A stretch of DNA of 64,000 nucleotides from Azadirachta indica (GCA_022749755.1 CM040448.1:5640481-5704480), one strand, 5' to 3'. Counted from the stretch's first letter, positions 1 to 12,891 are shown. The notes: a model not told the origin generated them from the letters alone. Program-made: numbers and translations.

Positions 1-2090
1 AAATTTTAATATGACCATTATACTAAAAATACTGTGGCTACTCTTTAATATACGCTATTAGACATCAAATATTTTGACTTATAGCATGAGCCAAGTGTTA
101 CAATTGATCCTTAATAAAATTATGCAAATATAAGAGTAATTACAGAATAAATTTCAACTAAATATTATGTAAATAACAAACTTTTAAGAACTAAAAGGTA
201 ATATTATAATTTTAATTAATTACGACTTTTGTTTCTTCAATTTTTTTTTTATATATATAGAATCTTATCTCAATCATCTACTTTCCTTCAATCAGGTCTG
301 ATACTAGATACCAGCCCGTATATGACTAATCATACAAACTTAGAGAAAAAACTAAAAATACAATATTTCCCTTATTAGATGTCCATTTTTCATGATTCAC
401 AAGCTATTATTTACACAATTTCGCAAGAAATTTAATCATGCAATCTATTTTAAGTTAAAAAATAATTTTTTTAAAATAAATATGGATGAATTTTAAACTA
501 GTTATATGGTAGATTAAAACCGTACAAAAATCAAATTGAGTTTTTAAAAAAATACATTCTTTAACAAACACATGGATAACAAAAATAAACTTTAAGTAAG
601 TTTAGAGGCAAGATGGCACTAATACCAAAATATTAGAATAAATCTAGTTTCTTTATTGCGAAAAAAAAAAATATAAGTCTAAAGATGGATTACCTACCTC
701 CTACCATTACAATTACAAGGAAAAATGAATTACAAGGAAGGAGATTGACTCATAAGCAGTTTCAATAGAGAATTTGGGGAAAAAGAAGCATACAAGATTG
801 ATTCAGAGGCAGCTTCAGTGGAGAATTTGGAGAAAAAGAAGCATAAGGGAAGAGATTGATTCAAGCAAGTAGAAGAGAGATAGATTTCCAGAGGTTAGGC
901 GCAGGCAAGAATTTAGGGAAAAAAGAACTTTAGAGGCAAGAGAAAAGAATTAAAAAATAAAAGTAACTTATTTTTTATAAAATAAATTCGTACAATTACA
1001 AATTTATCCTTATATAAATTTTTTATTTTTTAAATACTTATTAAATTACATTTTTATCCTTGACAACGTTAACTTTAACGGTGAGTGGTTATCAATAAAT
1101 TTGGGGACAAAATAACAAATAACCAATATCCTTACGTAAGGAAAACGATTAACAAATAATATTAGATTAAATTATTTGTCATCATACATATATATGTTGT
1201 ATATATTTTCACATATATAAAATAAAAAGAGAAAAGAATAATCAACTCCATCTAAAGTTTAAGCAATTAGATTGATTAATTTTAATAATTTTAAAAATAT
1301 TCATAAAAATTATAAAATAATGATTGTATTCTATTAATAAGAGTTCTTGAATAAAAAATAATTATTAAATCTTTAGAGTTTCATAAGATATAATATATTT
1401 ATCAAAAATACGTTTAAAAAATATTATATTAATAATATAATATTTATTAATATATTATAAATTTATATATTTTAAGTTTACGTAAATATAAATTACAAAT
1501 ATAAGTATTACACTATAGTATATTTTATTTATAGATCAATATTTATTTATAATTTATTTTATTTATTTTTTAATATCTAAATAACATTGATTTGTTAATA
1601 TATAATTAAATAACTAAATTTATATTTTAGTTATAATATATTAACACATATTATTTATAAAATATATAAATTTATAATATGTTCATAAATATTACATTAT
1701 TAATATGTTAAAAAATAATATTATGATTCATTTTATTATATTTAATAATTATTTTTATTAAACAACAATTAATAATAGGGCCATAATCATCATTTAAAAA
1801 AAAAAAAAAAAGACTTTTATGAGTATTTTTTTAGATTATTAGGGCTAATCAATTCAATAAGCCAGATCCTATAAGTTGCATGTTCTTTTGAAAAATAAAA
1901 ATTACTAACAACTGTGATTTTTAAAATCCAACATTAGTATGATAATTACAAATATATCCTTGATAGTTACCGAACATAACTTCTAGATAATCTTATGTAC
2001 TCTCACTTTATTATTTACTTTTGGAAGAACAAAGTGAGCCGAAGCATTCATTCCCTTGTATCTACACTACACATGAGAACTGTACTGTTT
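1..2090. other. AT-rich noncoding DNA
   Basis: No open frame of note and no recognisable domain on either strand. The stretch at about 735-855 contains two diverged copies of a roughly 55-bp purine-rich unit built around a shared GGAGAATTTGG-type core, so it is locally tandem-duplicated. The rest, especially 1200-1800, is very AT-rich simple sequence typical of plant intergenic DNA. Confidence 0.6.
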
Positions 2091-2099
2091 TCCAAGTCC

Positions 2100-2175
2100 A
2101 CAGCTGCTCTTACAAGCCTTTCCGAGGTCTCTTCTTCGGTTTATTTACAGCAATCACCTTCAGAATCCTAAGAAG
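2100..2175 (-). other. Exon-like fragment downstream of the first F-box gene
   Basis: On the minus strand a pyrimidine tract and TTAG acceptor lead into a short open stretch that reads as a basic tail (KPKKRPRKGL) followed by a stop. It lies about 1 kb downstream of the first F-box gene on the same strand. It could be a terminal exon of an unseen gene or a spliced 3' untranslated exon of the F-box gene. No upstream coding exon was found that clearly joins it, so this is only a candidate. Confidence 0.2.
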
Positions 2176-3166
2176 GGAAAAACAAGAAAGAGCAAATTAG
2201 TCAAGGAGGCTGAAAGTTCAAGTCATAAGATATTTGAGGATTAAATGTTTCTCTATGTCTGGTCTTCTATTTGATGTATGTACATGCATGCCCTCATCTT
2301 CACACAAGAGAAAGACTAAGGTTCAGTTTGGGATTTTACTTTCTACTGCGCTATAGAAATAATCAGTTAAAAGTGTTGTTATTCCAAGTGTTTATATATA
2401 TTACGGCCTTTTATTCTTAGCCCTCGGATTCATCCAAGGCTCTAAATTTTGTTCAATATGAACTCAACAAGTGATGGACAAAATCAATAATTTTAACCCG
2501 GTGCCAAGAAGCAGATGCAGGGCCAATTCAATGATATATTGAATGAAGTTAGTGACCTTGAAACAATACAGGCTGGTTAGTGATGCTCTTCTTGTTTACT
2601 CCGGGAAGATCCTGTCTTAATGAGGGAGGCCTAAACAATAAAACTAATCTCGAGCCTTCGGTATTGTAACCGCTCCCCTCGATTCATTAAGGGCATATTA
2701 GGGATTAAGGTGTTGTGGCTCTACTGTAGGATGAAAGTATTAGATGTCAAAATAATGAGTAAGAAAGTAAGTAGATCACACAAAAAGTTGGTGTTACCAA
2801 ATACTTTTTTCAACCTTTAGTTCAATGGTGCTCTAAATATACAACAGTCAACTCTAACATAACCAGAGAAAGCTTGTAGTTGTTATGAATCCATGTCTTC
2901 AAGAAAAGATCTTCAGAGCAACTGGTAGACGAAAGTGAAACTCATAGACACATAATTTCTATAAACGTAAACGTTAATTATTTGCATCACTTCTGGTTAC
3001 AACACTGCTTTCGTTTGAATACATTGCAATTCACAGAGGGAAAAAAACAGAAAGTGGTAATTACAAAGAAGCAAGCTTATGGAATCAATAGTATTATATG
3101 TATCAAACAATCAATGAGCTTTATTAGTTCTTAAGCAAGGAAAAGAAAGGACCTTCTCTCCAATTT

Positions 3167-4386
3167 TCAGCGCCATTTCTTCTGTAGCTGCAAGAACACA
3201 CTCCATTTCCTCTTCCCCAAATGTATCCCTCCTTCAATGATTAAATTTTTCCGTGGAGTTAATGGAATTCCTTCATGGTATAGGACAAGGCTCTCGGAAA
3301 AAGTAACCAAATCGTGATTATAGTGCCTACCAATTCCAAGATGCTTAAATTGAAGATTTTCAAGATCGTAAGAAACCAGCTCTGCACCATTAACAGTGGA
3401 TTCAAACAGAAGATGGTTGTTGATAATTCCAAAAGTCCTGGAAAATCTTTCGTTTGGTACAATTGAATATTCCTTAGTCCAAGATTCAGGCACACCATAT
3501 TCTCTCATCACCCATATGTAACAACGCTCAATCTTATAATTGTTTAAGCAGCAAACAATCAGGACAAGCGAGTCCTTTAACACTGCCACAGATACTCGAC
3601 GACTGTCTCCATCTCCATCATGATGATAATTAGGAAGCATTATCTCTCCAAATTTTGCAGAATCAAAGTCAAATGACAGGACAAACTTACAAAACCTAAA
3701 ACCTTCTCCAGTCTTAGAGGCAACCCAGTGGACAGCTCCATTAACATATGCTGTTGATAACTTGTCAATTGTGTAGTATCCAGCATTAGTTCCAATTCTT
3801 CTCCAAGAATTTGTTGCCAGGGAGTAAACCTCAACTTTTGGAGGCTGGTTCTCAACATATATTGGCAGGTGAAAATTCCCAGAATACATTATCCTCACAA
3901 TTTTCAAATCATTACCCTGTTGGCCAAATCCAACTCCAACAGCAAAAAAGAATTTGCCATCCCTAAAATGGCGAGCGAAGCAAGAATGCCTAAGGACCTT
4001 GAGTCTCCAAATACAAGGATTCCACAAGTAGAGAGTTTTACCAAAGAAATGGTGCAAATCAGACAGACATATCAAACCATTAGAAGAAGCAACTAATTGA
4101 AAGAAGTCAGTCTCACAACTAAACGGGGCTTCATAACACGAATGCTCAACACAAGTGTTCATATGCAATTTAGAGAACAAGTTTCTCCCAGAAGGCCCCA
4201 TCTTGTGATGCAACAAATACCCATTACAGTTCTTATGAAAACTGAGGTTGGCCGAAATGAAATTCGGTGAGTAATCAAACACCACCATGATTTGCAAACA
4301 CCAATACATCTAATAAGTTCCTCAACTGGTAATCTAACAAGAATATCAAACAAAATTTCCACTGGAAGATGATGAATGGATGTCAT
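3167..4386 (-). pseudogene. F-box protein, CPR1/CPR30-like, with a one-base frameshift
   Basis: In family terms this would be the substrate-recognition subunit of an SCF ubiquitin ligase. The start is at 4386 (MTSIHHLPVEI), and an F-box (LPVEILFDILVRLPVEELI, VCKSWWCLI) covers about residues 5-40. An F-box-associated domain follows to the end of the frame (VEVYSLATNSWRRIG; final GKRKWSVFLQLQKKWR). The F-box and the remaining ~370 residues are in different frames. Around 4265-4267 the minus strand reads CACCGAATTTC where the intact paralogue at 41.25 kb has a full PNFIS codon series, which implies one missing base. Without it the protein would be about 405 residues, like its neighbours. Everything after the break is otherwise open, so the lesion is recent, is a sequencing error, or marks an expressed truncated allele. 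It is a tandem paralogue of the gene at 7.7-8.9 kb, and similarity continues into the 3' flank. Confidence 0.85.
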
Positions 4387-4419
4387 CATGTGGATTAAAC
4401 AGATAAACACTCACCAATA

Positions 4420-7400
4420 ACAATACACACAATCTTCAGATTCCTCTGCTGCGTCCATACACCTGCAACTGATAGATGATCATAAAGAGTCAGAATCAAT
4501 GAAGGGATCTATTTTCTAGTAGTAGGTGAAGACCTGAGGCTGCTATAGACCGCAATTACAAGATAAGGCTTAAGGATTCAGCCAATGAATCGTCAAACTA
4601 TTGGAGAAAATTAAGTTATTGAATAGTGAGCTCCCACTTTTTGTAAAGTAAAAGCAGCCTTCCAACAACAATGAATCAATGAGAATTAACCAAACAAGTC
4701 ATTCGATTTCTTGCTACAGGTAAAAACAACGAAAACGACTCTTTTTGACATTTACAATTCTTGGTCTATGTAATAGAAATTTATTCAAAATTGACCGGAT
4801 TCCACATTATTTGGACTAAAATATTTCAGAATTAAAATTAATAAAATACAAAAATTATTTTTAAATCGTTATAATAACTTCTGAGCATACTGTAGCATAA
4901 TAAATTCGAAATACTGTAGCATAATGTATCAGAAACTTTGATAATTTCACGATAAAAATATTTCATACAAAAATTTTGAGACCAGTCAATTTTAAATAAA
5001 TTTTTATTATTTAATTAAAATTAAATTATTAATATAAAAAGTAATTATTTTCGATAATTTTCTTAATGACAAATAAATTCAAAAATACAAAAATAAATAA
5101 AATAAGATGAATTGAAGATTGTTCTCTTATATCAATGGGTTTATCCCTAACCCAATGCAGATATTAACTTGAATAATACAAATGAAAAACCGAACTAACT
5201 CCATTACCATCAGAAGCTTGCTTTGCTGTGTGCTTGAATATCCTTACAGATAAAGAATCCCGCCTAAAGAAAAATGGAAGAAAAAAAAAAATTGGATTGA
5301 AATGAACTTAGACGGATGTTACTGTAAATAAACTTATCCATTATTATTAGAAAAAAATTATGGAACTGAATTTATTAAATTTTACTGTGAAAATATAATT
5401 AAATAAATTACCTATCAATTATACAAATAATAATATATTTTATTTCAGTTATTCGAATTTTTTAAAGGTAATTATTTTCAACTTAAGGTTAAAATCTTAA
5501 ATTAAAATTCCTAAACTAATACGAGTTTCAAATCTGAATAAATTTCTCTTATTATAATTTTAATAGTAATTTTATAATTTTTATATGTTTCCTAATATAT
5601 ATAGAGCTTATTTAATCATCTATAAGATTAAAATATATGTAATCACTGATTTTTAAATATTTGTATTTAGATATTATGAATAAAAAGAAATACACTATTC
5701 ATAATTATCTAAATTTATATAGTTAAATTTTTTTAGATTAGATTTTTTTATTATTAAATTATGAACAAATAAGGTATAGATATCTGTCAATTACATTTTA
5801 CACTTTTACCAAGCTTCATGGTAATAAAATGAAGGAGAGATATAGTTTCTAATGAATTTTTAATGTATAGTTTTGTATAAATATATTTAAAATAATAATT
5901 TGAAGTAATTAAAACTTTTAATTGTTACAAAAATTTTAATATAAATATTTTTTAAAAACAATTTCATCCATTTTTTTAAATTATTCTAAAATATCAAATC
6001 TAACATATTTTCACTTTTTTTTTTTAAATTTGAAAATAACTTTTAAACATTATATGAAAATATATTTTTAAATATTAAAATTTTGAAAAAACAATTATAA
6101 ATTTTAAATTACAACTTAATCTTTTAAAACAATTTTTGAATGACAAATGAACAATCACTAAATTTAGACTTACTTATATTTAATGAGTATTAAATAAAGT
6201 ATTATTTTTTTTTTACCATCGATATTTTTTATAATGTATTTTTTCTAAATAAAATATAAACTCTATAGCTTGTTTTAATTTTTTTTAATAGATAAATAAG
6301 TAAGCCGTCTGATACTTTGAGGATACATTGATATTTGTTAATAAATGATGGAATAGTGTGAAATTTTCCCACAAAATTATGCTACAAATCCACCCACTTA
6401 TGCTTGATGACTTATAATTTCATTTTGTAATTTCATTTTATAATAACCGTCGATTATAAATCATATCATCTCATATTCCGACATACCCGATATAATATTT
6501 AGTTGTCACATTAATTTATAGAAAATAATTTTATCAGCAAATTTATTATTAATGTCAGTAAAGTTTATATGATAGGGACTATTTTTTCTCTCAAAATGGA
6601 TGTAGATTTTATCTAAATTTGATGTAAATTTTCACAAACGATGTTAGATTAAATCCGATTAAAACTATTATTCTCGACAAATTACCAATGCAAATAAATT
6701 ATATATGTAATTTGTAATATTTAAAATAGTGAAAAAAGAAAAGAGGAACCATTCAAGACAGAGGCCATCATACATTACCATTCAGATCACATAGACATCC
6801 TCTCAGAGAAAACCATGAGGTCATACAGACAGTCATTAATGGGAAAATATGGGAAGATAATCGTAAGCTTGAAGTTGAAGAGAACAATAATGAAGCTTAA
6901 AATTAAATATTATAAGCCAGTTTGGTGGCAAGAAAACCAATAGAGCTTGTAAATAAGCTGTCACTATTCTCAACTTCTGCAATTTACTCTTCTGGGTAAA
7001 AACCTAACAATTATTACTTAGCAGAAATGAAGATTTATAGTTTCAAAATAATTAACTCACTACAAATTTTATGGTGCTACAAAGATTTTCTACAAGTTAA
7101 TAGAATGTAACTTTCAGATTGAACTTCTAAGAGTAAGAATAGGTCATTTTCATCAGATACTAATATTAAGCAGCATCATAGAGCTCAAGTTAGGTTTCAT
7201 TTGTTTGGTCATTCAATAGGAATTAAACAGCAAATTTCATTCATAGATAGATGTATTAACCTCGACATTTGATCGGCAAAACAGTCAAATTAGCACATTT
7301 TTTCCATCTGAATTTGCTGGGTTCAGGGATGTTGATATATATATATGATGCACAGAAGTCTTAAATGACCAAGGAAGAACAATGTAAGAAACTAATGTGA

Positions 7401-7670
7401 AGGCTCCATGATCGTTACTCAAACAACTAATAAAAGTACACCATCATCATCCACAATAAGAGAACTAGGCATAAAAGATTATTACTCACAGCATCTATAC
7501 ATATACAAACCACTGTTTCTACTCAAGTGCATAAAATTCATGAAGGAAAACAACATTAAGAGAAGTAATCTATAGCATACGACACACAATCAACGAGTTG
7601 CATTTGTTCTTAAGCTGACAAGGTAAAGAAAGTAGACCAAATATCTTGCCTTCGCTTCCTGTTCTTTGCC
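4420..7670. other. Intergenic DNA between two tandem F-box genes
   Basis: AT-rich with no supportable gene. The first part, upstream of the broken F-box gene, may hold its promoter. The last ~100 bases resemble the 3' flank of the first F-box gene (shared CAATCAA and GTTCTTAAGC words just after the stop codons), so the duplication unit included 3' flanking sequence. A block near 6590-6720 resembles one near 9620-9800, which suggests a dispersed repeat family. Confidence 0.5.
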
Positions 7671-7679
7671 TTTCTCTGT

Positions 7680-8909
7680 TCAGCGCCACTTTTTCTGCAG
7701 CAGCAAATAGACACTCCTCTTCCTCTTCCCTAAATGAAAGCCCCCTTCAACTACTAGATGTTTCGGTGGAGTTAAACGAAATCCTTCATTGTACAAGACT
7801 AGGCTCTCGTAAAATGTATCTACATCTCTCGTGACATTGTCCTCACAAATGTCTAGATATTTATGGACAGATTTCTCAAGGTCACAAGAAACCAGCTGTC
7901 CATCAACCAGTTGTATCACAAAATCATAGTTGTTAATAATCCCTAAGGGTCTTAAAATTGTTGTTTCCTCTAAACAAATGGAATAAATTAAATTCCAAGA
8001 GTTAACCACACCATACTCCCCCATCACCCATACATAACAACCCTTAACTAATTGCGCATCAGTAATCCAACAAGCAATTAGCGCTAATGATCCCTTCACC
8101 ACATTTGCCGAAAATCCATGACTCTCTTTTTTCAAATCATCATAGTACTTGGGAAAACCTATCTCTCCAAATTTCTCAGAATCCAAATCAAATGACAAAA
8201 TAACACTTCTAATTATTCCTCCAGCCTCAGAAGCAACCCAATGAACAGCTCCATTCAGAAAAGCATCAGAACATTTTTCAGTGGGATAGCATCCAACATT
8301 AGTTCGAATCTTTCTCCAGGTATTTCTAGCTAGTGAGTAAACCTCAATCTTAGCTAGTTCTTTCTTAAGTGATTGCACTCTAGGGCATCCACAATACAAG
8401 ATCCTAACAATCTTGAAGTCATCAGTCTTTTCTCCAAATCCAAACCCAATTGTGATATGAGCCGCGTGGACCCTAGAACGGCTAGAAAAGCAAGAACCCC
8501 TGAGAATTTTGAGCTTCCAAATGACAGGATTCCACAAATAAATGACGGGATTCCAAAAATAAATGGTTCCACAATCGACTAAAATGATTAACCCATTAAT
8601 AGAACCCCCAAATCTAAAGGACCTTTCCTTACTACTAAATGGAACATCAAAAACTGAATGCTCCACATAAGTCTTGTGGTTTAAAACAGGGAAGAAGGTC
8701 TGCCCAGATGGCTTTCTCAACTTGAGTTGCAAGAGATACCCATCACTAGTGTGTACATGGTAATCCAAATGGTTGGAGATGAATTTACGGTGGGTGATTA
8801 TACAACGCCATTGTTTGCAAACACAGGTGTATCTAATAAGGTCTTTAACTGGTAACCGAACAAGAATATGTAATATAACTTCGATTGGCAGATAAGGAAT
8901 CGACGACAT
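7680..8909 (-). CDS. F-box protein, CPR1/CPR30-like (F-box plus F-box-associated domain)
   Basis: An intact single-exon gene of 409 residues from MSSIPYLPIEV. The frame is open back to an ATG at 8939 (419 residues), but I chose 8909 because the paralogue at 42.46 kb starts with the same MSSI motif. The F-box is at about residues 5-45 (LPIEVILHILVRLPVKDL, VCKQWRCIITH). The C-terminal F-box-associated interaction domain shows GFGFGEKTDDFKIVRILY, VEVYSLARNTWRKI and the end motif GKRKRSVYLLLQKKWR. Family knowledge: such proteins join Skp1-cullin-1 ligases and choose targets; Arabidopsis CPR1 controls NLR immune receptor levels. The target of this copy is unknown. Oddity: a 21-base in-frame tandem duplication (8519-8560) doubles the WNPVIYL segment that paralogues have once. 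Confidence 0.88.
   Translation of the reverse strand: MSSIPYLPIEVILHILVRLPVKDLIRYTCVCKQWRCIITHRKFISNHLDYHVHTSDGYLLQLKLRKPSGQTFFPVLNHKTYVEHSVFDVPFSSKERSFRFGGSINGLIILVDCGTIYFWNPVIYLWNPVIWKLKILRGSCFSSRSRVHAAHITIGFGFGEKTDDFKIVRILYCGCPRVQSLKKELAKIEVYSLARNTWRKIRTNVGCYPTEKCSDAFLNGAVHWVASEAGGIIRSVILSFDLDSEKFGEIGFPKYYDDLKKESHGFSANVVKGSLALIACWITDAQLVKGCYVWVMGEYGVVNSWNLIYSICLEETTILRPLGIINNYDFVIQLVDGQLVSCDLEKSVHKYLDICEDNVTRDVDTFYESLVLYNEGFRLTPPKHLVVEGGFHLGKRKRSVYLLLQKKWR
8519..8560 (-). repeat. 21-bp in-frame tandem duplication inside the F-box gene
   Basis: Two adjacent 21-bp copies (8519-8539 and 8540-8560) differ at only two positions. They encode two successive F/L-WNPVI-Y/W segments. The other two F-box paralogues in the window have one such segment, so this copy gained seven residues by slippage or unequal exchange without losing frame. 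Confidence 0.85.
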
Positions 8910-8939
8910 TGAATTGTAAACAGAGAGATCGCTCACCAA

Positions 8940-11590
8940 AATTTACACAGATCCTTGTTGTATCTTTCCTTTTGCTGAATTCTCTGCTTCTCGGCTGACT
9001 ACAGGGAGATGATGATTGTTGGAGAAGATGATATTACAGAAATTAATCTTCAAACTATATTTCTTACACTGAAAAGACTTGGAACTGATACCCATGTGAG
9101 CATTTTATAGCTACTGAGTCTATCAGTCCCCCTGCCCACCGCTCTTGTCATGCCACCTTTAAAGCGATGTGAAACGGGTGTTTGAGAATTTTTTTTTTTC
9201 AAATATAATGGGAGAATATTTTAAATTTCAAATTTTAAACTAATATTTATTTTACTAAAAATCTATATTAAATTTACACAAAATGTATTTAATTTTGATC
9301 AGAAATATATATATATATATATACATATCCATATTCTCAATATTAAAAATTACATATACGATATTGTACGCAAAGGTTTCCTGCCTTCAAACTTTTAGAT
9401 GAAAAGTAATGCTATTCGGAAATATTTGCGTCGTTAACACGCTCTCACATTTTGATATACTTTAAAACCAAATAATTAAGTTTTTTTTTATTAAATTTAT
9501 AATTATTTTTTATACTAAAAAACTTTAATTTAATTTATTACTTTCTAACAGTAGTTGATGTCTATGCCCTTTATTTGAAATTAAGGGCTGTAATTTTTCT
9601 TGATATATAGTAGGATTTTTTTTTTTTTATATAAAAATTATGAAAGTAAATTTTATTCAAATTAAATGTAAATTTTTATGAATTATGTCAAATTAAATTT
9701 AATTAAAACTCTCAATTTTTAGTAAAATTTTACACACAATGGCAGATTAAATTTATTGACGACTCTTCACTCTCAAATAGATTATAGAAATAATTTGTGA
9801 TATTAAAAAAATACCTTAATTTAAAACCAACCTTAAAAGCATTCTTTTACATTTTTTTTTCTTCTCTTTTTTTAATATATACGTATATATATTTTCAATT
9901 TATTTTGTCATTAAATGTTTAAAAATTATTTTAAAAATGATATTTAATGCCCCTAACTTCTAACCTTCAGACCTTTCCGCATTAATGATTCATTGTCTAA
10001 CAATAAATACATATTTTATCATTGAAGAATTTTTATCAATCATATAAAATTGAAATTTAAATTTAAATTTTATAAAATGATAGGAATTGACTACATATAC
10101 TTTTTTCTAAAAAAGTTAAACGTTAAATATTTAAAATTTTAATTTTGAAGTATCGAAATTTATCTTCAATTTTGAGTCTCATACTAAAATTACAAAATTT
10201 AAAATTGTAAAATAATAAAAAAATCAAGAATAATAACTCTAAAAAAGTAGGTTGTTGTAGTACAAAGAGAAAAACTGTGATGATGAAGCACGTGATGGTG
10301 ATGGTGTTTATAAAAGCAATGAAGCGTAGTGCTCCATTTCTCATCTTCCCCATGCATCACGCCTTGCCCAGTCTCCGCTCACTTTCTTTGATTTTATTTG
10401 ACGTGACTTGACCTCACACCTAACAAACTATTCTCACCTTCGTTATTTTTAAAAATATTACATAAATACGTTTATCATATTTTATCGATATAAAAAATAT
10501 GTAAATAATAAAAATCTGTGTAAATTTATCATTATTTAAATAACTCTATCTCAATTGTGACGAAATTTTCAATTTTAAATTATATATTAATTATATTAAA
10601 TTTTATGTTCTTATAATATTATAAATTATGTGTATTATTAACCGATATTACACATTAAAAGTTATCACAAATTAAAAATTTTGATAGAATTTAATTTAAT
10701 ATTGTTAACGTAGTCTATCTCTATTTAAATGAACTTTAGTTTTATTTATTTTAAGAAAAAAAAAAAGAGTTTTTACATGTTATTAGAAGAACTCGCATAC
10801 CAATCACCTATAATTAGTGTATTAAATTTTATGTTTAATTACAAATTGTTATTAATGTATGTTAATATTAATAGTTGACTGTTGTTAAACGTATAAAAAT
10901 ATTATTTTTTTTATAATTCTTGTAAATTTAATAAAAAGATAAATTTACTTTTAAAAATATCAATGAAATTTTTTAAAAATTTAATTGCTCCCTTTGTTAT
11001 AATTTACCCTTTTTGTAATCTCAATTCACTCTGACAAATCAAAATCTATTTATACATGTTATCATCACAATAATTAATCACGTGCATTCATTCAGAGTCG
11101 TGTAGGGGCCCCGCTCAACCAAGCACTGATTGATTGTTGATACGAGAGAGAAAAGGAGAATGATCCGAAGAAATATTTGATTTTTTTTATTTTACATTTT
11201 TTTGTCTTTTTTATAATTTTAAAGGAAAATATCACTGTGTACATAACATTAGTTGCTAAATAAAACAAGGTTTAATCGGTATAATTTTTTAAATAAAAAT
11301 TTTTAAAATAGATATTTTATTCATAAAATTTTATTAATTATTTAGTTATTATAAATAATTTTGATAAAAAATTAAGTAATTATTTTAATAAATTAATTTT
11401 TAATATTATATTTTAAGAAATAATGTGAAATTTTTAAAAAAAATAAAAATATTATAGACAATTTTTTCTTTTAAAAATTAAAAAAAATTTATTATTAAAA
11501 ACTCAAATTTCAAATTTTTTTTTGTAAAATGAAAGCAACTTTTTTAATTTTTAAAAATTCTTTTGTACATAATCAACTGCCCATACATCG
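8940..11590. other. AT-rich intergenic DNA
   Basis: No gene supported. It contains homopolymer runs, a TA microsatellite near 9300-9325 and weak open frames without domain signal. The stretch just above 8940 is presumably the promoter and leader of the second F-box gene, because a donor-like GGTGAGCG lies at 8930-8937. Confidence 0.5.
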
Positions 11591-11599
11591 CTCTACTTA

Positions 11600-12180
11600 A
11601 ACATCAGAATGTGTATGTAAATACGATCGATCTTGAATAATGGTTGAACTACTTCAGATCATCAACCATCTGTAGTAAGCGTAGTTCTTATGATACTATC
11701 GGCCTCTTTCAAGTAAAACAAGCTCTAATATGACATACAACGACAACTTTACTACATCAAAGTCATCAATCCGACAAAAGTTGAATGCGTTGTATGCTGC
11801 TTCTATCTTCCATAAAAGTATAGTCATCTCTTCCATAAATTACATATCTATAAGTCTCATTGTCTCCCCAGTATTATCGATCAAATAAGGATCAAATTAT
11901 AACTCCGTAATCAGGCCAAACTTGATATGTGAAAAACGAATAGTATGCCTACCGACAAGAAACCACTATCTCATCCTCCACACCCTCCGTCACCACCTCA
12001 TGTAAAAGCATATTGTGCACTAAATTTCTAAAAAACTTTATGTCCTTTAACTATAGCAAGTGACTCAAGCACGTCCCTTAAAATACCTCACGCTAGGCTC
12101 AAGTCAGCTTTTGGCAAATTTGCTTCAACACACGCGATCGAAATAGTGACGATACTACGGCGGGAAAATGGTCAGCATGC
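11600..12180 (-). pseudogene. Decayed DUF1985 domain (Ulp1-like / MULE-associated family)
   Basis: Read on the minus strand in shifting frames, this gives the order of a plant DUF1985 domain. HFPAVVSSLFRSRVLKQICQKL comes first, then DIKFF, then LHEVVTEGVEDEI. After a one-base shift follow FLVGRHTIRFS and FGLIT, and finally NAFNFCRIDDFDVVKLSL and ILELVLLERGR. Several stops and at least two frameshifts interrupt it, so it makes no protein. Family knowledge: DUF1985 often sits beside a C-terminal Ulp1-type cysteine protease domain in plant genes mobilised by Mutator-like elements of the KAONASHI type. I did not find the protease half nearby. Identification is by remembered motif order, not by a search. 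Confidence 0.55.
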
Positions 12181-12266
12181 TTAATCTTCAACTCCGCAGT
12201 AATCATCCTACCCATACCTATAAAAGAAAAAAAAAAGAAATCTCTATGATCTATAATATACGTAGG

Positions 12267-12891
12267 TAGCTAGTTATGTAACAAAACATAATAAAGGGAG
12301 TAAAGAAAATGTTTCTAACAAAACATATACATGTAAATTGTGTACAGTTTTGACGATACAAAATAGAATGAACATGCTCGAAACTTCACTTTCGAACATA
12401 TTAAAAAAAAAACAACATGCCCGAAAGTTTACTTTTAAGCATGTAAAACTTATATCCACAATCTTTTTTAGGGTTATCAGTCATGGAAATTTTTTTATGA
12501 TTGGAATTAATTAATTAATTGTTAAATGTTAGATAGGATTGAAGTTGGAATATTAATTAGCTAGTTATGTAACAAAACATAATAAAGGGAGCAAAGGAAA
12601 TGTTTCTAACAAAACATATGCATGTAAATTGCGAGCGTCACTTCTTTTATGTTTGAAGTGTAATTTGAAAAAATCGAAAGTACAATTTTGACGATACAAA
12701 ATAGAATGAACATGCTTGAAACTTCACTTTCAAACATATTAAAAAAAAATGCTTGAAAGTGTACTTTCGAGCATATAAAACTTATGTCCAAATCTTTTTT
12801 AGGGTTATCAGTCATGAAAATTCTTTTATGATTGGAATTAATTAATTAATTGTTAAATGTTAGACAGGATTAAAGTTGGAATATTAATTAG
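12267..12891. repeat. Tandem direct duplication (about 0.3 kb, two copies) with internal palindromes
   Basis: Copy 1 runs 12267-12557 and copy 2 runs 12558-12891. Both begin TAGCTAGTTATGTAACAAAA and end in the same ATATTAATTAGC context. Copy 2 carries an extra segment of about 50 bases (near 12632-12684). Each copy contains two small imperfect palindromes built on TTCGAA/CTTTC words, for example around 12750-12775 (TGCTTGAAAGT facing ACTTTCGAGCA). No protein is supported: the short minus-strand frames here differ between the copies only because of the repeat. Confidence 0.8.

Noticed and set aside
12274..12815. Two related 61-69 residue frames (FEVESEVSSMF-like) as a duplicated small gene
   Set aside because: They are the same noncoding tandem duplication read on the minus strand. 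The similarity is fully explained by the DNA repeat, and nothing indicates translation.
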